Notes: generated by a model from the sequence alone, not told the origin. A stretch of DNA of 35,976 nucleotides from Cyanobacteriota bacterium (GCA_026389365.1 JAPLHZ010000127.1:1-35976), one strand, 5' to 3'; positions 25,411 through 35,941 are shown, counted from the first letter of the stretch. Translations and numbers: made by a program.

Positions 25411-26508
25411 TCAGATGTGTATTTTAGGTTGGCTCCGATCGCATCGTGCTTCTGGCAAAATCAACATCGCATCCCCAAAGGAGAAAAAGCGATAGTCTTT
25501 TTGAATTGCTTCAGCATAGACCGCTAGTAATCGCGATCGCCCGATTAATGCACTCACCATCATCATTAAGCTCGACTTCGGCAGATGAAAATTGGTAACT
25601 AATCCATCCACCACGCGCCACTCGTAGCCGGGATAGATAAACATGTTGGTTTTGCCGCAATAGGGATGGAGCGAACCCGAACTAGCCGCGCCTTCCAACG
25701 ATCGAACACTGGTCGTCCCCACGGCAAACACTCGCCCGCCCTGGGCTTTGGTCTGCTGAATCTTGTCAACCGTTTCCGACGACACCTCTATCCATTCGCC
25801 ATGCATCTCGTGCTGTGTAATGTCTTCAGACTCCACCGGACGGAACGTGCCAATGCCCACATGTAAGGTCACAAAGGCCCGATCGATGCCTTTCTCGGCC
25901 AATCTATTCAGTAATTCTGGTGTGAAATGCAATCCCGCCGTTGGAGCTGCTGCTGCCCCTAGGGTTTCGGCGTACACCGTCTGATAGCGGTCATCCTGGG
26001 CTGTGGACTCCGTAATGTAAGGTGGCAACGGCATATGGCCATAGTCATCCACAACCTCCAGCAACGACCGTCCATTCTCTACCGTAAACTCCAGAATCCG
26101 GCCCCCACTCGCATCATCCCGATCGGTTACAACAGCGCTAAGGCCGCCCACTATCCCCTCATTTGGGATGAAGTGAATCACGACACCGGGTTGGAGCTTG
26201 CGTCCCGGCTTAACCAACGCCAGCCAACAATTGTGCGATCGTTCCTCCAAAAGTAAAACTTCTACCTTGCTTCCCGTGACCTTGTGCCCGTAGAGGCGCG
26301 CTGGAATCACCTTCGTATTATTGAGAACCAAGAGATCTCCTGGTTTTAGGATTTCGTCTAAGTCATAAAAATGACGATGCTCAACGCGATCTGAAATCAC
26401 TAAAAGCTTGGAATGATCTCGCGGTTCGGCGGGATTTTGGGCGATGTAGCCATCTGGAAGCAGATAGTCGTAGCTGGAAAGTTGACGATCGAGATCCATG
26501 GGAATCAT
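25411..26508 (-). CDS. queA: S-adenosylmethionine:tRNA ribosyltransferase-isomerase
   Basis: [65 protein letters not shown]. Confidence 0.97.
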   Translation of the reverse strand: MIPMDLDRQLSSYDYLLPDGYIAQNPAEPRDHSKLLVISDRVEHRHFYDLDEILKPGDLLVLNNTKVIPARLYGHKVTGSKVEVLLLEERSHNCWLALVKPGRKLQPGVVIHFIPNEGIVGGLSAVVTDRDDASGGRILEFTVENGRSLLEVVDDYGHMPLPPYITESTAQDDRYQTVYAETLGAAAAPTAGLHFTPELLNRLAEKGIDRAFVTLHVGIGTFRPVESEDITQHEMHGEWIEVSSETVDKIQQTKAQGGRVFAVGTTSVRSLEGAASSGSLHPYCGKTNMFIYPGYEWRVVDGLVTNFHLPKSSLMMMVSALIGRSRLLAVYAEAIQKDYRFFSFGDAMLILPEARCDRSQPKIHI

Positions 26509-26790
26509 GAGTGAGGATGAAACTTGAGGTGAAATAAATTATTTTTTAATGAAATCTGTAATGAATATAAAGAAACACTACTATAGTTCGATCCAATGCA
26601 TTGAGATATGGCGTATAGTAATAAATAATAAGAGTTCAAAAATACAGAATTAATTAACAACCTGTATAGCGCGAGTGATGGCTCGACGTTTGGGTAGTCT
26701 CCCGCTCCATGATTGGGGATATGCCCTCTACGCGAAACGCACAATGCGCTGAAAAATCAAAGTATTGCATTTGTCAGGACAGTCATTGCT

Positions 26791-27180
26791 ATGGATTACC
26801 TTTACTACCTTGCGAACGCCAGCTTAACCCTGAGAATTGTAGAGTTCCTACATGTTCGTACTCAATTGCCGCTAGGCTTCATGACCGTGATTCATCGTCT
26901 TGATGGATGGGTGGTTCGAGTGAAGTTTTCACAACCAATTGATGCTATGCAAGATGGAGACTTTAGATCTTTTCTAAATGAGCTTGGCATCCCTTACGAT
27001 CCCAATATTCGCGTCAAGATGGCGCTTTGGGGATTAGAGAACGGTCAAAGTCCGGTGGAAGTGATGAAGCAATATCAAATTGCGGTTATTTCCCATGGTC
27101 GTCCCGACCGGATTGAGATTGAAGCCTTCCGTGAGCAATTTGTTCAAGGGTTGGGCTACTGTCCTGAAACGTTAGCTTAG
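26791..27180 (+). CDS. Conserved-type hypothetical protein
   Basis: MDYLYYLANASLTLRIVEFLHVRTQLPLGFMTVIHRLDGW...; start at 26791 preferred over the track start at 26713. Confidence 0.55.
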   Translation: MDYLYYLANASLTLRIVEFLHVRTQLPLGFMTVIHRLDGWVVRVKFSQPIDAMQDGDFRSFLNELGIPYDPNIRVKMALWGLENGQSPVEVMKQYQIAVISHGRPDRIEIEAFREQFVQGLGYCPETLA

Positions 27181-27256
27181 ATTTATTTTTTACTGGGCTT
27201 GGGTCAACGATCGCTCGAAGGTCGAGATTTCAATCCTAGAGCTTTATCGCAGCGGT

Positions 27257-27284
27257 TTTTACTGTATCGGTTTTACTGTATCGG
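27257..27284. repeat. 14-bp tandem duplication across the YraN-like gene stop
   Basis: TTTTACTGTATCGG x2. Confidence 0.95.
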
Positions 27285-27722
27285 TTGCTCAAATGCATGT
27301 ACTAAGTAATTAATCAATATGAACTCATGTTTTTCAAACGTCCGGGTAAAACCACTTGGGCGTTTAGTTTTGGAATGGTGGACGGGCTGGCTCTGGACGG
27401 GTTGACACTGCACTAGGGCAATATCGAAACGACAGTTCCGATCGTGATGTTTTGGATTTTTTACTAAAAATAGTTGGGCAGTTTTCCAAAGCTTAATTTG
27501 CTTGCTGCGAGTGACGGCCAACACACCATCTTGGTCAATGTTGTAGGGCGATCGGGTCTTGACTTCAATGAATATTAAATCACCGCTTCTGTTGAGTGCG
27601 ATGATGTCAATCTCGCCTAGTACGCAATGCCAGCGCTGGACCAGAACTTGGCCTCCTTTGGTGGCAATCCATTGGGCAATTAGATCTTCGCCCGATCGTC
27701 CAAGTTCATCTGTTGCGGGCAT
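27273..27722 (-). CDS. YraN/UPF0102 family endonuclease-like protein
   Basis: GRSGEDLIAQWIATKGGQVLVQRWHCVLGEIDIIALNRSGDLIFIEVKTRS. Confidence 0.9.
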   Translation of the reverse strand: MPATDELGRSGEDLIAQWIATKGGQVLVQRWHCVLGEIDIIALNRSGDLIFIEVKTRSPYNIDQDGVLAVTRSKQIKLWKTAQLFLVKNPKHHDRNCRFDIALVQCQPVQSQPVHHSKTKRPSGFTRTFEKHEFILINYLVHAFEQPIQ

Positions 27723-27772
27723 GATGGTAAATTTAAGGTTTATTTTGTCTTTAAGAGTGGTTAGTGATCATG

Positions 27773-28294
27773 GTTAGAACGCACATCTTGGATTATTGCC
27801 GTCAACAAATCCGTTGCCTGTTTCAAATCGTCATGACGATCGTAATTGTGGGGGCGGGACTGGTTTGGGGGAATGCCGCAGCTATTGCAGAGGACTATAC
27901 AAAAGATGTGCTAATTCGGGTGGATATGTCAGGCAAAGACCTGAGAGATTCTCAGTTTAACCATACCAATTTGCGAGAATCGAATCTCAGCAACACCAAT
28001 CTCCATGCCGTAAATTTATTCGCCGCAAATTTGGAGTTTGTCAATCTATCGGGCGCTGATTTGAGTTTTGCGACCTTGGAAAGTGCCCGGATTACCGATG
28101 CTAATCTAAGCAATGCCAATTTAGAAGGTGCGTATACCTCCAATGCAAAATTCGATCGGTCTAATATTGAGGGCGCTGATTTTACGGATGTCGATATGCG
28201 AGACGATGTACGTAAAGATCTATGTAAGGTTGCGTCCGGCGTAAATTCTAAGACAGGTCGCACAACTCGGGAAACACTGTTTTGTGATTACTAG
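27773..28294 (+). CDS. Pentapeptide-repeat protein with signal-like N-terminus
   Basis: A(D/N)LxX repeats, e.g. NLRESNLSNTNLHAVNLFAANLEFVNLSGADL. Confidence 0.88.
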   Translation, partial: VRTHILDYCRQQIRCLFQIVMTIVIVGAGLVWGNAAAIAEDYTKDVLIRVDMSGKDLRDSQFNHTNLRESNLSNTNLHAVNLFAANLEFVNLSGADLSFATLESARITDANLSNANLEGAYTSNAKFDRSNIEGADFTDVDMRDDVRKDLCKVASGVNSKTGRTTRETLFCDY

Positions 28295-28311
28295 GCTTTG
28301 TGATTACTAGG
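28281..28311. repeat. 15-16-bp tandem duplication across the pentapeptide gene stop
   Basis: TTTGTGATTACTAGG C TTTGTGATTACTAGG. Confidence 0.95.
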
Positions 28312-29242
28312 GTTTTTTCGTCTGGTCGCTCTTGCATTGAGAGAATTCCACGACGTTCTGGTCGCGCTTGATATTGATGTTGCAGTCTCCAAAAAAGTCG
28401 TGTCCCAAAAGTGCCTCGGTCCCGATCGCAACGGGCAATCCTTCAACTGAATTGTCGCCAACAGTAATGGAGCTTACATAGCCCACCTGAAACTCGACTT
28501 CTCCGCTGGGTGTCTTGGCAGGCACCGATCGCACCGCCTTAACTTGGAGTATTTTAGACATTGATTCCGTGATCATCGTATTGCTAGCTCCCGTATCCAC
28601 CATCATCTCAAAGCTGACGGAGCCATTAAACATCACATCGATGAGGGGGATATTGTTGCGATAGGACTTGATGGTGGCTTGGTATTTGGATCCGATCGCA
28701 GCGATCGGATTGGAGCTAGGTTTGGCGGAGATGATCGTTTGAGTCGGGGTGAGGCTCTCTTGTTCACTGGATTGCCCTTGAAATTCTTTAAGCTTTGCCT
28801 TCGATCGCGCTACACCTTCTTCTAGTAGCACCAAATTCTTGAGCGCCGCCGTCCGATTAACATCATTTTCTGGAATTTTTTGCATTAAATTCACCGCCGT
28901 TTGCCACTGAATCACTACTGCCTGCCAGTCTTCGACGGATTTTGCCTGTTGGCTGAGTTGGGTAGCGGTTTGAGCGGTGGCGATCGCAGTTTGATAAAGG
29001 GGACTGGTGGCGATCGCAGTGGATTGGATGGGCATGGGCGGCAGGGTGGGAAGGGCGGGCGCGATCGTCTGGGACGGGGGCGCGATCGTTTGGCATCCGG
29101 TCCCGGCCAACATAAGAGTAAGTGCTACGATCGGGAACCGCATAGAATAACGACGACGCATGGAATTTGGGTCGATGGGCAAGATCTGAAACGTCATGGA
29201 AGCAGAAAGATAGTAACCAGAGATTAAGATTGAATTCGACAA
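28307..29242 (-). CDS. Retropepsin-like (clan AA) aspartic protease, probable lipoprotein
   Basis: VSFEMMVDTGASNTMI active-site motif, downstream ALLGHDFF; likely true start gives MRFPIVALTLMLAGTGC lipobox. Confidence 0.82.
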   Translation of the reverse strand: MSNSILISGYYLSASMTFQILPIDPNSMRRRYSMRFPIVALTLMLAGTGCQTIAPPSQTIAPALPTLPPMPIQSTAIATSPLYQTAIATAQTATQLSQQAKSVEDWQAVVIQWQTAVNLMQKIPENDVNRTAALKNLVLLEEGVARSKAKLKEFQGQSSEQESLTPTQTIISAKPSSNPIAAIGSKYQATIKSYRNNIPLIDVMFNGSVSFEMMVDTGASNTMITESMSKILQVKAVRSVPAKTPSGEVEFQVGYVSSITVGDNSVEGLPVAIGTEALLGHDFFGDCNINIKRDQNVVEFSQCKSDQTKKP

Positions 29243-29357
29243 TCCTCACTTGAGTGAATCACGTCTATGCAATAATTATCCGGATTTGTTTATTTTTGAT
29301 CATTCTTTTGTTTAGCCCGCTCTTTTTGTTCAGTCCGTTCATTGCAGGTAATTACTA

Positions 29358-30515
29358 ATGGTCTCCCTTTCTTCCGCCCAGCCTGCGCTTTTAGTGTTGG
29401 CCGATGGTACTGCCTACCCAGGATTTTCCTTTGGTGCATTGGGGACAACGATCGGGGAGGTGGTCTTTAATACGGGAATGACAGGCTATCAAGAAGTACT
29501 GACGGACCCGAGCTACAGCGGTCAAATGGTTACATTTACCTACCCAGAACTGGGAAATACAGGGGTCAATGGTGATGATGAAGAGTCCGATCGGCCCCAT
29601 GTCAAAGGCGTGATTGCGAGAAATATTTGTCAGCGCCCTAGCAATTGGCGATCGTCTCAATCCTTGCCAGAGTATCTGACGCAGCATAATGTTATTGGTA
29701 TTTACGGCATTGATACCCGATCGCTCACCCGAAAACTCCGATCGTCCGGGGCAATGAATGGGGCAATTTCTACAGAAATTTTGGATCCAGCGGATTTGGT
29801 TCTACAGGTTCAAGCTGCACCCAGTATGGCGGGACTTAATCTCGTCAAAGCGGTGACCACCAATCGCACCTACGAATGGACCGAGCCAACTGAAGCGCTG
29901 TGGGAATTTAGTGACTGCGCCACGAAATCTTCTGTAAATCCCTCAGAATTTACCGTGGTAGCCCTCGACTTCGGCATCAAGCGCAACATTCTGAAGAGAC
30001 TCGCTAGCTATGGCTGCCGTGTCATTGTGGTGCCTGCGGATACGTCCGCCGAAGAAATTTTGAGCCATAATCCCGACGGTATTTTCCTGTCCAATGGTCC
30101 GGGCGACCCCGCTGCTGTCATTGAAGGCATCGCCACAACCCGATCGCTCTTAGACTCCGGTAAGCCTATTTTTGGGATTTGTATGGGCCATCAGGTGCTG
30201 GGGTTAGCCCTTGGCGCGGAGACCTTTAAGCTAAAATTTGGTCACCGAGGTCTGAATCATCCCGCCGGCTTAACCAAAAAAATCGAAATCACTAGTCAAA
30301 ATCACGGTTTTGCGATCGAACCGGATAGCTTGACTCTCGATCGGCTGGAAATTACCCACTTAAACTTAAACGATCGAACCGTGGCAGGTCTGAAACATAA
30401 GACGTTGCCGATATTCTCCGTGCAATATCATCCTGAAGCAAGTCCCGGTCCCCACGATGCCGATTATCTCTTTGAACAATTTGTAAGCACATTTAGGAAA
30501 AACGGTATATACTAG
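29358..30515 (+). CDS. carA: Carbamoyl-phosphate synthase small subunit
   Basis: [62 protein letters not shown]. Confidence 0.97.
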   Translation: MVSLSSAQPALLVLADGTAYPGFSFGALGTTIGEVVFNTGMTGYQEVLTDPSYSGQMVTFTYPELGNTGVNGDDEESDRPHVKGVIARNICQRPSNWRSSQSLPEYLTQHNVIGIYGIDTRSLTRKLRSSGAMNGAISTEILDPADLVLQVQAAPSMAGLNLVKAVTTNRTYEWTEPTEALWEFSDCATKSSVNPSEFTVVALDFGIKRNILKRLASYGCRVIVVPADTSAEEILSHNPDGIFLSNGPGDPAAVIEGIATTRSLLDSGKPIFGICMGHQVLGLALGAETFKLKFGHRGLNHPAGLTKKIEITSQNHGFAIEPDSLTLDRLEITHLNLNDRTVAGLKHKTLPIFSVQYHPEASPGPHDADYLFEQFVSTFRKNGIY

Positions 30516-30586
30516 CTCGTCGGATTAATAGATATCGAGTTGTAAGACATCGAGCTAGGAGGCGCGCTATTCCTGAGCAACTGACC

Positions 30587-30937
30587 TTGACCGTTAGCCT
30601 AAGAGGCACGCGTGAAGTCAAGGATAATTACCAAATCTTTCGCCTTGCCGGATTACTCGACGCATTTTCTGAAGCAATCTTCCGTAAGGTTGTAGCCAAG
30701 TGCGTTGACGACAGCTTTAGTAATGTAATTTTAGATCTTTCACAGATTGACCTGATGGATAGTTCTGGTTTAGGGGCGATCGTTCAGATTTCTAAGAAGG
30801 TCACTTCCTCGGAAGGCCGTCTTCAGATTGTGACGAATGCCCGTGTGACCCAAACGCTGAAGTTGGTGAAACTTGACAAAGTTTTCTCCCTTCATCCCGA
30901 TTTGGTGAGCGCTATTGCAGCCTTTAAGTCAGCCTAA
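30587..30937 (+). CDS. STAS-domain anti-sigma factor antagonist
   Basis: NVILDLSQIDLMDSSGLGAIVQISKK. Confidence 0.9.
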   Translation: MTVSLRGTREVKDNYQIFRLAGLLDAFSEAIFRKVVAKCVDDSFSNVILDLSQIDLMDSSGLGAIVQISKKVTSSEGRLQIVTNARVTQTLKLVKLDKVFSLHPDLVSAIAAFKSA

Positions 30938-31027
30938 TGCCTTTTCTTCGGAGATTGCACTCGAGCGGTTGCTTTGGAGCATTTGATTTAGAAGGTGTTT
31001 CAAAGTCGAAGGTTGTGACGATTGAGA

Positions 31028-31110
31028 CCCGATCGCCCTAGCTCCCTTAAAAAGGGGGAACCAGATTTATCTCTTAGTCTCCCCTTTCTGTGGCGTATGT
31101 CCGTAGGGAG
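31028..31110. repeat. Likely degenerate cyanobacterial interspersed repeat
   Basis: GATCGCCCTAGCTCCCTTAAAAAGGGGGAACCAGATTTATCTCTTAGTCTCCCC; resembles CCCTTAAAAAGGGGGA-type intergenic elements. Confidence 0.5.
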
Positions 31111-31292
31111 TAGGAGATTTAGGCGGATCGGATCTTTGACAGCAATGAAAGGACTTTTAAAATGCCCTGTTAGACCATCTGACTTAGATCATTGTATTTA
31201 TGATTGCTTTCGTGCTACTCAGATTAATCAGGCAAGCTACTTATCGGGACTTGTCTAGAGGACTCTGGGTAGTTTTTTTGTGACTATATTTT

Positions 31293-31715
31293 GTGATTAA
31301 CTCTGTTTCCAGCCGATCGGCCCCCCTGCAACCGTCTCTCTCATGGGCCGACGTTCAGCGCATTTCCCCAAGTGCCCTCGCATATTTGGGCGATGCCGTC
31401 TATGAGCTATATGTGCGACAGTTGCTTATCTTTCCGCCTCAACGAATTCAGTCTTATCATCAACAGGTTGTGTCGTGGGTTCGGGCGGAGTCCCAAGCTA
31501 AAACCCTCGATCGGTTGTTGGTGCATCTGAATGAGCCTGAGTTAGCCATTGTAAAACGTGGTCGTAATGCAGCCCCCCAACGATTAAAACGGGTTGATCC
31601 CGAGATCTATCAAAAAGCAACCGCCTTGGAAACCTTGGTAGGTTATTTACATTTGACCGATCCAGATCGGTTGATGATGCTTTTGCAGATTATTACCCAA
31701 GATTTAGAGCCTTAG
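31293..31715 (+). CDS. mrnC: Mini-ribonuclease III
   Basis: SPSALAYLGDAVYELYVRQ...VVSWVRAESQA...LKRGRNA-like KRGRNAAPQRLKRVDPEIYQKATALETLVGYLHL. Confidence 0.92.
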   Translation: MINSVSSRSAPLQPSLSWADVQRISPSALAYLGDAVYELYVRQLLIFPPQRIQSYHQQVVSWVRAESQAKTLDRLLVHLNEPELAIVKRGRNAAPQRLKRVDPEIYQKATALETLVGYLHLTDPDRLMMLLQIITQDLEP

Positions 31716-31773
31716 TGGAGTTTCGAGGTCGATCGAATTTAGGAATTTTAAAATCTTTTAAACGTTTAATCTT

Positions 31774-31806
31774 GTTTTTAATCTCTTGTAGTTTTTAATC
31801 TCTTAA
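31774..31806. repeat. 17-bp imperfect tandem duplication downstream of mrnC
   Basis: GTTTTTAATCTCTTGTA GTTTTTAATCTCTTAA. Confidence 0.9.
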
Positions 31807-32034
31807 GTTGCGATTAGTTGAAATTTGTCCCCTAAAGGTTTAGGGTGATAGACCGCGTTCATAAATGATGAATAGCGTTGACCTAAAATTTTGTCATGAT
31901 CACGGCCTAGAGTTTACAACCTCTGAGTTCTGATGCACAAAATCTCAGGGGTTCAGAACTGGTTTTTAGGCCGATTTTGAAATTGTTTTTTGTTTTGTTC
32001 TCTTCAGTTTCCCTGTTGGTAGGGTGGTTTTCTT

Positions 32035-34032
32035 ATGGCATACGATAAGCGCAGTTCTAATGACAAACCCCGTCGCAAGCCAGCAGGTAGCTCCTCCTCC
32101 GGTGGTGGTGGCGGATATCAAGGCGGCGGTGGTGGTTACAAGGGCCGATCGGACAGTGGCGGATATCAAGGTGGTGGTGGCGGCTACAAACGTCGCGATG
32201 AAGGTACTGGCGGCGGGGGTGGATATCAAGGCGATAATCCTCGTCGTGAAAGCACTGGCGGGGGTGGATATCAAGGTGATAGCCCGCGTCGTTCCGAAGG
32301 TGGCGGTGGATATCAAGGCAGCAATCCGCGTCGTGAAGGCGGCGGCGGTGGATATCAAGGCAGCAACCCACGTCGTGAAGGCGGCGGCGGTGGATATCAA
32401 GGTAGCAATCCGCGTCGTGAAGGCGGTGGTGGCGGATATCAAGGCCGATCGGAAGGCGGATATCAAGGCCGATCGGAAGGTGGCGGCGGTTATCAAGGTA
32501 GCAATCCACGTCGTGAAGGCGGTGGTGGCGGATATCAAGGTCGTTCCGAAGGCGGCGGATACAAAGGAAAATCAGAGAGCAGCGGTTATCAAGGTCGATC
32601 GGAAGGTGGCGGCGGTTATCAAGGTAGCAATCCTCGACGTGAAGGCGGTGGCGGCGGTTATCAAGGTAGCAATCCTCGACGTGAAGGCGGTGGCGGCGGT
32701 TATCAAGGTAGCAATCCTCGACGTGAAGGCGGTGGCGGTGGATATCAAGGTCGTTCCGAAGGCGGTGGCGGCGGATATCAAGGCAGCAATCCTCGACGTG
32801 AAGGCAGTGGCGGTGGCGGATATCAAGGCAGCAATCCTCGACGTGAAGGCAGTGGCGGTGGCGGATATAAAGGTGGTGGCGGCGGCTACAACCGTGACGA
32901 AGCCCGATCGGATTCTGGTGGACGGCCATCCTTCGATCGTAAACCCCCAGCTCGGCGCGACGATCGGGACAACTCGTTCAACCGCGATGCTCGCCCAAAT
33001 CGTGAATTTAGCGAGAGTCGTGGCGATCGGGATAACCGAGGCAGCTACAACAAATCTGAAGGCGGTTATAACAAATTTGAAGGTAACAGCAAGTTTGGCG
33101 GTGGAGACGATGGCCAAGGTCGAGCGTTCACTGACGAAGAAAAAATCGATCGCTACGAAAGCAGTCGCTTAGAAGCATTCAGTGCCGCATCGCCTGAAAC
33201 GGAAAATGCACAAACTGAACAGGACGACATGATCTATGGTCGTCATTCGGTTCAGGCCGCCCTCGAAACAGGTCGCACCCTCAACCGAGTCTGGGTCACA
33301 GCCCGTCTGCGCTATGACAACCGTTTCCACACCTTACTCAATGATGCCAAATCTCAAGGCACCGTCATTGACGAAGTGGAACCTAAGCGCTTGAGCCAAA
33401 TCACTCAATTCGCCAACCACCAAGGGATTGCGGCCCAAGTCTCGCCCCACGAATACAAAGACCTGACTGAGCTAATCACCGCCGCCAAGGAAAAAACAAC
33501 CCAACCCGTGATCGTGGTCGCCGACGGAATTACCGATCCACATAATCTGGGTGCGATCGTCCGAACTGCCGAAGCCATGGGTGCCCAAGGATTAGTAATT
33601 CCTCAGCGCAGAGCAGTGGGCGTAACCTCTACGGTGCGTAAAGTTGCAGCAGGTGCCCTAGAATCCTTAGCGATCGCCCGTGTTGTAAATCTCGCCCGTG
33701 CCCTTGAAGAACTCAAGGAAGCTGGATTCTGGATTTATGGAACCTCCGGTGAAGCCTCAGCTCAGAGCATCCAAACCGTTGATTTTGCCAAAGCGACCGT
33801 CATCGTTATTGGTAGCGAAGGCGACGGATTGAGCTTAGTCACTCAAAAAGCCTGTGACCTTTTAGTGTCAATTCCATTATCGGGATCAACCCCGAGCTTG
33901 AATGCTTCTGTGGCCGCAGGTATGGCGTTATATGAAGTTTATCGTCAAAGAGTGAGTACAACCCTTGATCCCTGGAAATTAAAGGCATCTGCTATTGAAA
34001 ATTCAGTGGGGAGCGAGTATAAAGAGGATTAG
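32035..34032 (+). CDS. rlmB: TrmH/SpoU family 23S rRNA 2'-O-methyltransferase with long Gly-rich repetitive N-terminus
   Basis: C-terminal Spo[85 protein letters not shown]-terminal [13 protein letters not shown] repeats. Confidence 0.92.
   Translation: MAYDKRSSNDKPRRKPAGSSSSGGGGGYQGGGGGYKGRSDSGGYQGGGGGYKRRDEGTGGGGGYQGDNPRRESTGGGGYQGDSPRRSEGGGGYQGSNPRREGGGGGYQGSNPRREGGGGGYQGSNPRREGGGGGYQGRSEGGYQGRSEGGGGYQGSNPRREGGGGGYQGRSEGGGYKGKSESSGYQGRSEGGGGYQGSNPRREGGGGGYQGSNPRREGGGGGYQGSNPRREGGGGGYQGRSEGGGGGYQGSNPRREGSGGGGYQGSNPRREGSGGGGYKGGGGGYNRDEARSDSGGRPSFDRKPPARRDDRDNSFNRDARPNREFSESRGDRDNRGSYNKSEGGYNKFEGNSKFGGGDDGQGRAFTDEEKIDRYESSRLEAFSAASPETENAQTEQDDMIYGRHSVQAALETGRTLNRVWVTARLRYDNRFHTLLNDAKSQGTVIDEVEPKRLSQITQFANHQGIAAQVSPHEYKDLTELITAAKEKTTQPVIVVADGITDPHNLGAIVRTAEAMGAQGLVIPQRRAVGVTSTVRKVAAGALESLAIARVVNLARALEELKEAGFWIYGTSGEASAQSIQTVDFAKATVIVIGSEGDGLSLVTQKACDLLVSIPLSGSTPSLNASVAAGMALYEVYRQRVSTTLDPWKLKASAIENSVGSEYKED
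32100..32890 (+). repeat. In-frame tandem repeat region (42-bp core unit, [14 protein letters not shown])
   Basis: Repeated GGATATCAAGGCAGCAATCCGCGTCGTGAAGGCGGCGGCGGT with shorter variants. Confidence 0.95.
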
Positions 34033-34053
34033 ATTTTTGAAAAACTAACCCAT

Positions 34054-34281
34054 ATGAAAGAACTAATACTGAGCGCTATGGCCCAAGTTGGAATGGCGTG
34101 GTGGGTTGAGGTCAAAACCGAATTACCCACCTGCACTTACTACTTTGGTCCGTTTTCGTCCTCTAATGACGCGCTTGGCCATCAACCTGGCTATCTCGAC
34201 GATCTCCGTCAGGAAGGGGCACAGAACATTCATGTAGAAGTTAAACGCTGTAGGCCCACCAATCTTACGATTAGTGATTAA
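34054..34281 (+). CDS. DUF1816 (CpcD-like) protein
   Basis: AWWVEVKTELPTCTYYFGPFSSSNDALGHQPGYLDDLRQEGAQNIHVEVKRCRPTNLTI. Confidence 0.82.
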   Translation: MKELILSAMAQVGMAWWVEVKTELPTCTYYFGPFSSSNDALGHQPGYLDDLRQEGAQNIHVEVKRCRPTNLTISD

Positions 34282-34325
34282 ACGGAACGATCGGTCTTTC
34301 ACTTCAGTATTATTTAGATTTAGAT

Positions 34326-34366
34326 AAAATACCTCTGAGTTTATTTTTAGCTTAGAGGTATTTTTC
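34326..34366. terminator. Terminator-like hairpin between convergent genes
   Basis: AAATACCTCT...AGAGGTATTTTT. Confidence 0.75.
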
Positions 34367-34371
34367 ATTGT

Positions 34372-35232
34372 TTATTTGTCATGAAGTGTGTTCTGAGATG
34401 GCGATCGGACTATTTCGGGATGCGCCGTCAACCATTGTTCAATGCGTTCTAATAATTCTTCCGGACATTCCCAAGGAATTAAATGAGCTGCATCGAAGGT
34501 CGCCCATTCGCACCCGACGATCGCTTTCGCCGTCTCAAGACTCGCCGAAGGCGCAATATGCCGATCGAACTCTCCAATTAACATCAGTGCCGGACAGGCT
34601 AGTTTTGGCAAATCTGGCACCCGGTTATATCCCGCAGCAATCGCCCGACTCAATGCCTGATCGGCCTGACGTGATGTTTTGACATAGGCATACACCGCTT
34701 CTCGGGCGAGATAGTGATAAACAGCGGGCGTTTGGTGTCGGACTAGATGGCGGAATAACGATCGCGATCCCAAGTGGTCAATATTCCATTGCCAACCGGG
34801 ACGCAAAATATTCAAGATCCCGGCTAATCCAGTAAAAAGATTGTCAGCTAACGAAATTTTTGGATGATTCCCCCAAGGTCTCGCCGCCGTCGCCACCAAA
34901 ATCAATCCACTCACCCGATCGGGGTATCGCAAGGCCAGCTCCATGGCAAAAATCCCACCCAGCGACCACCCCAACACCAACGTCCGATCGATTTGTTGCT
35001 GATCCAGTAGGCGAATCAAATCCTCAATATGCTGCGTAATTTCAAAGCTCTCCCTAGTTTGACTGTTTCCATAGCCTCGCAAGTCCGGCGAAATCACCCG
35101 AAACCTGTTGTTCAGCCGCGCCGCAAAAATGCCCATACTACGAGCTGAACCCGGATGACCGTGGAGACAAAACAACGGAAATCCAGTTCCCGACTCTTCG
35201 GCATATAAAGAAAAGTGAGTCATTAGATTCAA
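34372..35232 (-). CDS. Alpha/beta hydrolase
   Basis: LHGHPGSARS, nucleophile elbow GWSLGGIFAME, GEFDRHIAP, AAHLIPWECPE. Confidence 0.92.
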   Translation of the reverse strand: MNLMTHFSLYAEESGTGFPLFCLHGHPGSARSMGIFAARLNNRFRVISPDLRGYGNSQTRESFEITQHIEDLIRLLDQQQIDRTLVLGWSLGGIFAMELALRYPDRVSGLILVATAARPWGNHPKISLADNLFTGLAGILNILRPGWQWNIDHLGSRSLFRHLVRHQTPAVYHYLAREAVYAYVKTSRQADQALSRAIAAGYNRVPDLPKLACPALMLIGEFDRHIAPSASLETAKAIVGCEWATFDAAHLIPWECPEELLERIEQWLTAHPEIVRSPSQNTLHDK

Positions 35233-35310
35233 ATTGTACGTTGCATCCGAGTTTAATCCAGTTGTCTGAATCGTTTATGATATTGATTACTAATGAACCG
35301 TACTTTAGCC

Positions 35311-35811
35311 ATGCCTGACGAAAAAGAGCCGATCATCGCGGAACAAGTCGAATCGAAAATCGAAAAAAAAGCAGCAAAGGCCGCCAGTCCTGACGCTGGA
35401 ACACCTCCGGCAAAAAAAGAAAAGCCCCCTGCGATCGAAGCGAAACCCTTCCAAGCCTTCATTAAAGAGCATTACTTACCGGGACTCAAAGCCGCATTTG
35501 ATGGCGCTGGCATCGTTCCCGTTGACCTCCAGCTTGTGAAGCAAAAAGTGGAAGTGGTGGGCTATGGTGACGCACCAGAATGTTGGCAAATCGAGGGGAA
35601 ATGGGATACCGCTGACGAAAAGCGCCAATTCAACCTATATTTCTACACTGAAGATATTCAAGGCCAGCGTGGTTTCTCCGTGACCAACACCGCATCCAAA
35701 GCCAGCACTCTGGAATCGTTCCGGATTGATGAACGCAAAGTTACCCTCGACTTATTGCTTCTCGGCGTGACCCAGCGATTAAATAGTCAAAAATGGTTTA
35801 TTCGTAACTAG
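35311..35811 (+). CDS. DUF2996 family protein
   Basis: Charged Ala/Lys-rich N-terminus, then KPFQAFIKEHYLPGLKAAFDGAG...ECWQIEGKWDTADEKRQFNLYFYTEDIQGQRGFSVT. Confidence 0.8.
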   Translation: MPDEKEPIIAEQVESKIEKKAAKAASPDAGTPPAKKEKPPAIEAKPFQAFIKEHYLPGLKAAFDGAGIVPVDLQLVKQKVEVVGYGDAPECWQIEGKWDTADEKRQFNLYFYTEDIQGQRGFSVTNTASKASTLESFRIDERKVTLDLLLLGVTQRLNSQKWFIRN

Positions 35812-35941
35812 CACTAACCCCTACAGGAAACAGGAAGCAGGGCGGTTTCATACTAGGGAAATAAAATAAATGGGCCTAGATTTATATCATTCAGGGCTAA
35901 GAAAATGAGGATGGACTGATATTGTAATCGTTGGTCAGTCC

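Noticed and set aside
32100-32890. Regular repeats that could suggest a CRISPR array
   Set aside because: Repeats are contiguous, in frame and coding; no unique spacers and no cas genes nearby.
32024-33172. Alternative-frame 382-aa + ORF and minus-strand ORFs (31966-32538, 32057-32929, 32572-33117) over the rlmB repeats
   Set aside because: Low-complexity translations created by reading the Gly-rich repeat in other frames; the rlmB frame continues into a recognised SpoU domain.
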